From: a virus
Length of the DNA: 21,029 nt
Virus record (IMG/VR): IMGVR_UViG_3300036791_000438
Span: 1 to 21,029 of that record
Strand: one strand, 5' to 3'
The position numbers and the translations under genes are program-made. Positions 15,201-21,029 of this stretch are shown here, one piece after another. Position 1 is the stretch's first letter; each line of letters opens with the position of its first letter. The notes beneath the pieces are model-generated. The model saw nothing but the letters and a program-made list of their open reading frames with translations, was not told the DNA's origin and did no database searches.

Positions 15201-16420
15201 GTTTCCGGGCCTCCGGTCTCGCCGTCGTCGGGTAGCGGCGCGTTCGGGTCGTCGGGTGACGGCGCGTTGACCGCCGGCGCGGTATCGGCGCCGGTGCCGA
15301 GCTCGCCGGCGGCGTCGGGCGGTACGCCGATTTCGACGCGCGCCTCGGGCAGCGTGAGGATGCCGGCGCCGTACGCGGCGACCGCCGCCGTGGTCGAGGT
15401 CGCGAGGTCTTCGCGCAGTAGTTGCGAGCGCCGAAAACGGATGCCGCTACCGCGCGGCAGCCACGCATCGCTCCATACGTCCTCGAAATCCGCGAGGACG
15501 GGCTCGAGTGACGTACGCAACACTTGTTGGTATTGCGGGCCGGCGGTGCGGTACGTCATGCCCGCGACCGGCGCGCCCATCCAGTAACCGTCGAGGTTGA
15601 ACATATTCGCGACGTCGAGCAGCGACATACGCCGCGCCTCGGTGAGCTGCGTATCGGACGGCGACCACGCCAGCGGTATGACCTGCGTACCGCTCGGCAG
15701 GATGACGGGCTCGCGTTGCGGGCCGGAGAATTTCTGTAGCCATCGTTCTTTGGCGTCGTCGGCTACGTCGTCGGTTATTTGCGCTTGCGGCGCGATCACC
15801 GCGACCGATGGCACGGCGCCGCCGGCGAGCGCGCCGCGCTCGTATTCTTCTTCCATCGCGACGCGGTCGAGCGAGCCGAGATATTCCTCGACCACGCCGA
15901 CGCCGCGTACCGGGTACGTGCGATCGGCGCCGCGCCGTACGTGTATGACGTCCTCGAACCGTAACGGTTGACCGAGGTACGTGTATGTAATCGCTTGCTC
16001 GCCGTACGGGTTCCAAACGATGTAGCACCACGAGGCCGGTAGCCATACGCACGCGAGCGGCCAGCCGTCCGCGCCGCGCGCGGTCACGTACGAAATGGCA
16101 TTGCCGGCGAGCAGATAATCCTCGACGTTGACCTGTACGTACCATGAGCCGGCGCGATTCGGGTCGGGTCTCGAGCAGATACGCGGCGTCGGTAACCGCG
16201 AATAGCCGCGGTACGCGTCGATCGGCATTTGTTTACATAGGCCGCCGTACAGCGCGAGCGCGCGGCCGACCGCCGGTACCTTGCGCGCCGTCGTCGCGTC
16301 GTACACGTACGGGCCGGGCGTGCCGAGCAGGCCAACGGCCGGCGGCGGGATAATCGAGCCGCCATCGGGAGCTCGAGCGAGCACGGTACGGCCGAGGCCG
16401 GTCGCCGGCGTCATGACCAC
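15197..16420 (-). CDS. Portal protein (HK97 family)
   Basis: 407 aa. After a short leader, YDATTARKVPAVGRALALYGGLCKQMPIDAYRG matches the family wing/stem region. So do LLAGNAISYVTARGADGWPLACVWLPA and FEDVIHVRR. The crown-side segment has ARRMSLLDVANMFNLD, PVAGMTYRTAGPQYQQVLRTSLEPVLADFEDVWSD, and a Pro/Asp-rich C-terminus. It forms the dodecameric entry channel. GTG 16420 is used; an ATG at 16414 in frame is equally possible. It lies 26 nt after the terminase gene and is coupled to the protease. Confidence 0.92.
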   Translation of the reverse strand: MVMTPATGLGRTVLARAPDGGSIIPPPAVGLLGTPGPYVYDATTARKVPAVGRALALYGGLCKQMPIDAYRGYSRLPTPRICSRPDPNRAGSWYVQVNVEDYLLAGNAISYVTARGADGWPLACVWLPASWCYIVWNPYGEQAITYTYLGQPLRFEDVIHVRRGADRTYPVRGVGVVEEYLGSLDRVAMEEEYERGALAGGAVPSVAVIAPQAQITDDVADDAKERWLQKFSGPQREPVILPSGTQVIPLAWSPSDTQLTEARRMSLLDVANMFNLDGYWMGAPVAGMTYRTAGPQYQQVLRTSLEPVLADFEDVWSDAWLPRGSGIRFRRSQLLREDLATSTTAAVAAYGAGILTLPEARVEIGVPPDAAGELGTGADTAPAVNAPSPDDPNAPLPDDGETGGPET

Positions 16421-16446
16421 GCGCGCGCAGCGTAGTCACCTTGTGC

Positions 16447-17904
16447 CTAGCCGATACGGAACGGGCCGACGTCGGCCGGCGCATGGTCATAGGTCCATAA
16501 CGCGACGGTCGCCGCGGTAAGCGTCGCGATGCTCGTCGACGATTGCCGGCGCCCCCATGCCCACGCGTCGCCGAGCGCGCGCTGCGCGGCCGACGCCGCG
16601 GCCGCGTCGAGCTCGGCATTCGGTCGGATACGTACCGCCGGCGGGTCGGCGACGATCGCCTCGAGCAGGCCGGCGCACGCGGCGGCGTACTCGCGGGCCT
16701 TGAGGCCTTCAAGGGTGAGACCGGCGCGGGTGCACGCGTCGGCGACGTCGAGCGCGGGGCCGGCCTCGTCATAGCCGAGAGCTCGAGGCCGCCAGCGGTC
16801 GACGAGCTCGGCCAGGCGGTCGGGTAGGCCGGCCACGCCGGGCCGTACGTCGGCGAGCTCGATATGCGCCGTGCCGAGCTCGTCGCGAAATGCGCACGCG
16901 ACCGCGCTCTCGGATCGGTCGACGGCGACGTCGAAACCGAGCGCGCAGCGGCCGGGCTCGGGTAGCGGCGCCTCGAGGTCGGCCGCGGCGCGCCACGCCG
17001 CGAGCGGGATCACCCGCGCGACGGTCGCGACCCATCGGTTGCCGTACGCGCGTGCGAATTCGTCCGGGCCGAGCAGCGCCAGCGCCGCGGCCATGCTCTC
17101 GGCCTCGATGGTGCGGCCGTACGCCGGGTGATACAGCGGCCACGAGCCCGGGTCGGTCGGGTCGAGCTCGTCCGGGCATGACCACTCGAAATACGCGATG
17201 CCCTCGGTACGGCCGGCGAGCACGGCGGCGCGGCCGGCCTCGACGGTGCCGAGCCACCAGGTCGAGGTCGCGTCGCCGGCGGTCGAGACCTTCCATACCT
17301 GCGCGCTCGGCCTCGTGGCCTGCGTCGGAACGATGGCCTGGTCGAGCTGCGTACCTTTCGCGTAGTCGAATGCCCATGCCTCGTCGACCACCACGAGGTC
17401 GGAAACCTTGCTATGTAGGCCGGCCGGCGTCGGCGGGAACGGCCGCACCAGGCCGCCCGAATGGCGCCAACGGACATTTTCCGAGCCGGCCTGCCGGCGC
17501 AGCGAGCACGCGTTCCCGAACGGCGACAAGAGCGGCCAATGCTCGTTTATGAGCCAATCGACCGCGTCCTTTTGCGTTTGCATCGTGAACCACGCGCGCG
17601 CCCTCGAGGCCGCGATCGCTCGATGGTCGAGCACCGCGCCGAACAGCGTCGTTTTGCCGGATTGGCGCGGCACGGTCACGAGGACGAGCCGGTACACGTA
17701 CCGGCCGTCGTCGTCGACCTCGAGCGCGACGTCGGCGACGAATTGCTGCCACGGCATGAGCGGCCGACCGCAGGCGGCCGCCAGCCGCCCTACAGCGCCG
17801 CCAAACGTGCCGCGGCTAGTTGTTCGGCAGGTCGCTAGCGCCGGCGCCGGGCCGCGTGAGCTCGGCCAGGAGAGCGTCGAACGCGTCGACAGGTTTGGCG
17901 CCAT
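16447..17904 (-). CDS. terL: Terminase large subunit
   Basis: 485 aa with start 17904, ATPase-nuclease packaging motor. Walker A VPRQSGKT (78-85), Walker B LVVVDEAW (170-177), a coupling-type STAGDATSTWW (207-217), and nuclease Asp in ALGFDVAVDRSESAVA (D325) and LGYDEAG (D379). The start is uncertain. Homology-like sequence begins near RGTFGGAVGRLAAACGRPLMPWQQ (31-54), but no ATG, GTG or TTG lies between 17904 and an internal ATG near residue 50. I therefore use 17904, which overlaps the small terminase by 89 nt. The frame stays open further upstream to 18066. Confidence 0.9.
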   Translation of the reverse strand: MAPNLSTRSTLSWPSSRGPAPALATCRTTSRGTFGGAVGRLAAACGRPLMPWQQFVADVALEVDDDGRYVYRLVLVTVPRQSGKTTLFGAVLDHRAIAASRARAWFTMQTQKDAVDWLINEHWPLLSPFGNACSLRRQAGSENVRWRHSGGLVRPFPPTPAGLHSKVSDLVVVDEAWAFDYAKGTQLDQAIVPTQATRPSAQVWKVSTAGDATSTWWLGTVEAGRAAVLAGRTEGIAYFEWSCPDELDPTDPGSWPLYHPAYGRTIEAESMAAALALLGPDEFARAYGNRWVATVARVIPLAAWRAAADLEAPLPEPGRCALGFDVAVDRSESAVACAFRDELGTAHIELADVRPGVAGLPDRLAELVDRWRPRALGYDEAGPALDVADACTRAGLTLEGLKAREYAAACAGLLEAIVADPPAVRIRPNAELDAAAASAAQRALGDAWAWGRRQSSTSIATLTAATVALWTYDHAPADVGPFRIG

Positions 17905-18115
17905 TGCTCGACAGTCCAGCCGCCGTGCGTAGGTCGAGATAGACCGAGCTCGCCCTCGAGACCGCGTCGGCGTCGCGGCCATGCTCGGCGAGGTCGACCG
18001 CCCGGGCCTGCGCGCGCAGCGCAGCGCGCTCGGCCGGCCGGATATCGCGCCGGTCGGCCAGGTCATGGTTCAATCCGGCCTCAACACGGCCGATTCGGCC
18101 TCGAGCTCGTGGCAT
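17816..18115 (-). CDS. terS: Terminase small subunit
   Basis: 99 aa, helical. It starts MPRARGRIGRVEAGLNHDLADRRDIRPAERAALRAQARAVDLAEHG and continues SRASSVYLDLRTAAGL and VDAFDALLAELTRPG. This resembles the compact actinophage small terminases that recognise the packaging site (G-R-x-G-x-V/M-E-x-A-L-N, then A-x-x-Y-L-x-L-R). It lies immediately before the large subunit. ATG 18115 has no clear ribosome site. Upstream is a gap with strong inverted repeats. Only the order and general pattern support the name, but both agree. Confidence 0.75.
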   Translation of the reverse strand: MPRARGRIGRVEAGLNHDLADRRDIRPAERAALRAQARAVDLAEHGRDADAVSRASSVYLDLRTAAGLSSNGAKPVDAFDALLAELTRPGAGASDLPNN

Positions 18116-18142
18116 TCGGCTCGAGGCTAGGTCGTTTCGGTG

Positions 18143-18164
18143 CCTTCCTGGCCTGCCAGGAAGG
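18143..18164. promoter_or_regulatory. 22-bp palindrome before terS
   Basis: CCTTCCTGGC and its exact complement around a CT centre, with imperfect CGTTTC/GAAACG flanks beyond. This is a perfect 10-bp-arm dyad in the early-late junction. A dimeric regulator's operator is one reading. A terminator is less likely as no T run follows on either strand. Confidence 0.5.
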
Positions 18165-18185
18165 AAACGAAAACTGCGTACGGGA

Positions 18186-18206
18186 TGCTCGGCGCCTCGC
18201 CGAGCA
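18186..18206. promoter_or_regulatory. GC-rich hairpin in the early-late junction
   Basis: TGCTCGGCG and its complement around a CCT loop, 9-bp stem. On the plus strand A5 follows; on the minus strand T5 precedes it. A U-run does not follow in the phage's direction of transcription, so it is not a classical terminator, but a U-less actinobacterial one is possible. Confidence 0.4.
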
Positions 18207-18288
18207 AAAACGCGCCCTGCGTGGTCGCCGACGCCGTTGCACGCGCGCGGCCGGCGTTTGCGGGAAATCGGGCGGTGCCGCGCGATTT

Positions 18289-18459
18289 CTACGGGTCGCC
18301 GGCCTGCCGGGCGCGCCGTGCCGCCTCGACCTGTACGGCGTCGAGGATGGCGGCGGCCTCGGCGTCGGCCTCGCATTCGTACGAGCAGTAGTCGGCGCCG
18401 TGGTCTCGGTCGTCGGGCTCGATGGTCTCGTCGCACCAGGCGCAGCGGCGGCCGGTCAT
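18289..18459 (-). CDS. Small zinc-finger-like protein
   Basis: 56 aa from ATG 18459, overlapping the HNH gene's stop (ATGA). The N-terminal half has a treble-clef-like metal site: C6-x2-C9 (RRCAWCDE) and C25-x3-C29 (YCSYEC). The rest is an Ala-rich helix (EADAEAAAILDAVQVEAARRARQAG). Resembles short phage zinc-finger proteins but no specific role is known to me. It is the last early gene before the gap. Confidence 0.6.
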   Translation of the reverse strand: MTGRRCAWCDETIEPDDRDHGADYCSYECEADAEAAAILDAVQVEAARRARQAGDP

Positions 18460-18737
18460 AGCCGGGTCTCGTAGTCGGGTACGCCGAGCCGGTAGCGGCG
18501 CAGCGCATTCGTTCGGTTCGCGGCGCGCCAGCCGTTGCACGGTTTGCAGGATGCGCGCATGTTGGCCGGGTCGTACATGGCGCCGCCATCCGCGCGTTCG
18601 ATTACGTGGTCGACCTCGGTCGCGACCTTGGTACAGCGCGGGCCGCGTACTTGGCAGCGCCAGCGGTCGCGGTCGAGGACGAGCAGCCGTAGCCGCCGGT
18701 ACGCCGGCGTCGTTAGGCGGGCATCGTGCGTGGTCAT
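18456..18737 (-). CDS. HNH endonuclease
   Basis: 93 aa. Clear HNH: zinc pairs C28/C35 (WRCQVRGPRC) and C64/C67 (SCKPCN), first-strand EVDHVI (D43, H44 catalytic), N59 in MYDPANMR and N68. A helical N-terminus (YRRLRLLVLDRDRW) precedes it. HNH nucleases close to terminase genes are common in HK97-like phages and can be needed for DNA packaging with TerL. ATGA overlaps on both sides. Confidence 0.88.
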   Translation of the reverse strand: MTTHDARLTTPAYRRLRLLVLDRDRWRCQVRGPRCTKVATEVDHVIERADGGAMYDPANMRASCKPCNGWRAANRTNALRRYRLGVPDYETRL

Positions 18738-18931
18738 CGCACCTCGAGCGGTCGGGTATCGCATCGGTGTACGTCGGCCCATAGCCGTACCCATGCGTAG
18801 CGCGCGTCGACGAATGCGGCGCCGCAAGCGTGGCAGGTTGCGTGCCAGCGTCGGGTCGAGCGCGTGATCGCCGGCGGTAGCCATTCGGTCGGCGGCGGCG
18901 ACGGCCTCGGCGTCGGCCGGTGCGCGCTCAT
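18734..18931 (-). CDS. Small zinc-ribbon-like protein
   Basis: 65 aa from ATG 18931 (ATGA overlap). After a Pro-rich leader (PTPRPSPPPTEWLPP) there is a C33-x2-C36 pair (RWHATCHACGAAF) and H55-x-C57 (ADVHRC), which together could bind zinc. No family recognised. Coupled to the HNH gene downstream, it may be an accessory DNA or RNA binding protein. Confidence 0.6.
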   Translation of the reverse strand: MSAHRPTPRPSPPPTEWLPPAITRSTRRWHATCHACGAAFVDARYAWVRLWADVHRCDTRPLEVR

Positions 18932-19299
18932 AGCGGCCGTGTCGTTTCGACCGGCCGCTCGCGCTCGAGCTCGAGCTCGAGGTCGTACCGGGTCGCGGGC
19001 TCGCAAACGATGAGCGCGATACCGGGCGCGATCTCGGCCATAGCGTCGGTACCGAGCGTCGACCATTCGGCCACGAGCTCACGCGCGAGCTCGGCGGCGG
19101 TCGCGAGCTCGAATCCGGCCGCCTTGAGCCGCACTATGAGCGCCGCTACCGCGTATTCGTTCGCCGGCCATATCCGGCCGCGGCCGCTGCCAGGATGCAT
19201 TTCGACCGGCCGCAGGTAGCCAACGCGTGCCCAATGGTCGAGCTGGCGGTACGAGATACCGAGCTCACGCGCGAGCGCCGCCGAGCTCGCCATGCTCAT
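18928..19299 (-). CDS. MerR-like HTH DNA-binding protein
   Basis: 123 aa from ATG 19299. Residues 5-70 form a MerR-type HTH: ALARELGISYRQLDHWARVGYLRP (helix-turn-helix), then an EMHPGSGRGRIWPANEYAVAALIVRLKAAGF wing and helix. The remaining half is helical, ending in an acidic run of ELELE and a basic tail. It overlaps both neighbours. A MerR-fold protein inside an early phage operon could be a transcriptional switch. With no CI-type repressor here, this and the xis-like protein are the best regulator candidates. Confidence 0.75.
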   Translation of the reverse strand: MSMASSAALARELGISYRQLDHWARVGYLRPVEMHPGSGRGRIWPANEYAVAALIVRLKAAGFELATAAELARELVAEWSTLGTDAMAEIAPGIALIVCEPATRYDLELELERERPVETTRPL

Positions 19300-19499
19300 A
19301 GGCCGGGCTCGACGTGGATAACGACGCGGGTGCCGTACCGGCGTGAGCGCACCTCGAGCGACGGTAGAACGCGGCCGGCGACCTCGTGCGGTTCGACCTC
19401 GAATGCCGAGGCCGGGATCGCGCCGGCGACGAGGCCGGCGAGCCAATCGGCGAGCGCGCGACCGTTGCGCTCGTCGACGAGAATCGGTACGCCGGTCAT
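19296..19499 (-). CDS. 67-aa hypothetical protein
   Basis: Starts ATG 19499, overlapping its neighbours by ATGA on both sides. Sequence MTGVPILVDERNGRALADWLAGLVAGAIPASAFEVEPHEVAGRVLPSLEVRSRRYGTRVVIHVEPGL suggests an amphipathic helix followed by a small β-sheet. No family recognised. Codon use is like the neighbours and the coupling makes it a credible gene. Confidence 0.55.
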   Translation of the reverse strand: MTGVPILVDERNGRALADWLAGLVAGAIPASAFEVEPHEVAGRVLPSLEVRSRRYGTRVVIHVEPGL

Positions 19500-21029
19500 C
19501 GGCGCCGGTAGCCGGCGCGCGTGGTCGTACCTCGAGCTCGGCCAACGCTGGCGACCTTGTTGCCGTGCCGGGCGCGTACCGCCTGCGCTACGTGCCGGTA
19601 ACTGCCGCTCGTGCCCTTTTGCGCTGCTCTCGAGAGCGCGGCGCGGGCTTGTTTCGGTGTGTGTATCGGGTAGGCGCGTTTCGACGGGTAAGCAAACGCG
19701 GAGTCCGGTAGCCGGTTGCGGGTAGCTGCTCTCATCGGGCCTCTTTTCGTCGGGCGCGGAGCTCGTCGCCGAGCTCGCGCACCTTGCGGCGGCCGAGCTC
19801 GAGCTCGGCCTCGGTCGCCGGCGTCGCGTCGCGTCGCCAGCCGTCCGCGTCGCGTCGCGTCGCGTCGGCCGCGTCGTCGCGTCGCGCGTCGTTCGCGTCG
19901 TTTTCCGAGGCCTCTCTCTCGCTCTCACTCTCCATAGGAGAGCGAGAGAGAGAGACCTCGCCGAAACGGGTGAGGTTTTCAAGGTCGGCCGCGTCGCGCG
20001 CGTCGCGCGGGTCCGCGTCGCGCGCGTCGCGCAGCTTGGCGCGGTAGCGGGCCTGGCGCGCCCTCGTGCGAGCTCGGCGCGGGTCGAGGTCGCCGGCCTC
20101 GATGATCCAGCCGACGCCGGCCTCGAGTGGTGTCGCGCGCGGGTCGGCGAGCACTTTCTCGGCGGCGACTACCGGGTCGCCGACCTCGCCGAGGACGATC
20201 AGCACCACCCGCGCGGTCATTCGGCGCCGCCGTCCTCGTTCGAGAGCACTACGGCGCCGCTTAGGTCGCCGGCCGGGTCGTCGATGACAATGCGCCAGCG
20301 GTGGCCGGCCTCGCTCGCCATCATTGCCCATTCGGCGTCGACGTCGGCGAGGCCTTGGTCGCGGGTGAGCTCGCGCTCGTCGACGAATTCGTTATCGAGG
20401 TACCGGCGAATGCGCAGCCGGTCGCGGTAGCGGTCGCGGTCGGTCATGAGCCGGCCTCGAGCAGCACGGCCGGCGCGCAGGCCTCGAGGTAGCGCGCGAG
20501 GTCGGTGCCGCCGTAGATCAGCGCGAGCGGTTCGGCGTCCGGGCCGTCGTTGGCATACAGCACGAGGCCGCCGTCGACGTCGCTACGGCGCGCGTACCAC
20601 GGGCCGGGTACGCCGAGGTAGCCGGCGAGCTCGCGCAAGCGGTCGGTACTCATCGCCCGAATCCTTCGCGGTCGCATACCTCGGCGAGCGCGTCGAGCTT
20701 CCGATGGAATGGCGTATCGGTTAGCACCTCGAGCGGTCGGCCTCGACGTAGCCAACGCCGGTACGCGCGTCGGTATCGCCATACGAGCCAGCGTCGGCGC
20801 ATGGTCACCTCTCGGTCTCGGGTTGCGGTTCGGCGGCGAGCGCGTCGGCGCCGGCGTCGGCGGCCTTGCGCTCGTCGAGCTCGCGCTCGAGCTCGTCGAT
20901 AACGGCCGAGGCCTCGGCGAGCGTGAGCTCGGCCGAGCTCGGAACGGTACGGCCGACAACGTGCGTTGCGTATTCGGCGCGCTCGGCGCGCTCGGTGATG
21001 CCGTAGTCGCGGTACAACGCGTGCAGCTT

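Larger units (their letters stand above)
18116..18288. promoter_or_regulatory. Early-late junction, 173-bp non-coding gap
   Basis: Non-coding gap between the early mini-gene block and the terminase genes, with two strong inverted repeats, at 18143-18164 and 18186-18206. No convincing -10/-35 is visible. It may hold the late promoter with an operator or a terminator, or a TerS recognition (packaging) site. Confidence 0.45.

Overview
The window reads as one complete small temperate siphovirus genome or prophage-type element, about 20.8 kb unique. The high G+C content, the GTG and TTG starts, the gene families and a tRNA-Cys-derived attachment site all suggest an actinobacterial host. This host assignment is inferred from composition and family resemblance, not from a match. 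Bases 1-214 are repeated at 20816-21029 with one difference, so the molecule is circular or terminally redundant. The recT-like gene crosses the join. Every gene I can support lies on the minus strand, so the map should be read from high to low coordinates.

Reading in the direction of transcription from the attachment site at about 4.2 kb: a tyrosine integrase (4063-2834) and a coupled small membrane protein. After a 159-bp regulatory gap come an excisionase-like HTH protein, a RecB/Cas4-like PD-(D/E)XK exonuclease, an endonuclease VII/HNH-like protein and a RecT-like annealing protein, which runs off the left edge and finishes at 20805. Then follow nine or ten very small genes from 20.8 to 18.3 kb, nearly all joined by ATGA stop/start overlaps. 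They include a Asp-Ala-Arg-repeat protein, a MerR-like HTH protein, two metal-binding mini-proteins and an HNH endonuclease. A 173-bp gap with two strong inverted repeats separates this early block from the late genes.

The late block runs: small and large terminase, portal, prohead protease, HK97-type capsid, head-tail adaptor, putative tail terminator, major tail protein, HK97 gp10-like protein, tail assembly chaperone with a -1 frameshift extension, tape measure (649 aa), distal tail protein, Gp37-like tail protein, a tip/receptor-binding candidate, a 42-aa acidic protein, an amidase endolysin and two holin-like membrane proteins. It ends at a symmetric terminator next to attP.

The attP region (4064-4420) is the richest non-coding stretch. 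It has the 3' half of a tRNA-Cys(GCA) gene as the core, five CGGGTGGCAC arm-type repeats flanking it, a 13-bp-stem bidirectional terminator and two palindromes near the integrase promoter region. In the integrated state the whole prophage would be transcribed from its int end towards its lysis end, with the terminator shielding the restored host tRNA. I see no polymerase, helicase or primase, so replication must lean on the host plus the Exo/RecT pair. I see no recognisable CI-type repressor. The least explained items are a 15-base G tract inside the exonuclease gene, a hairpin between GCGTC repeat clusters in the 162-aa gene, and the missing immunity function.
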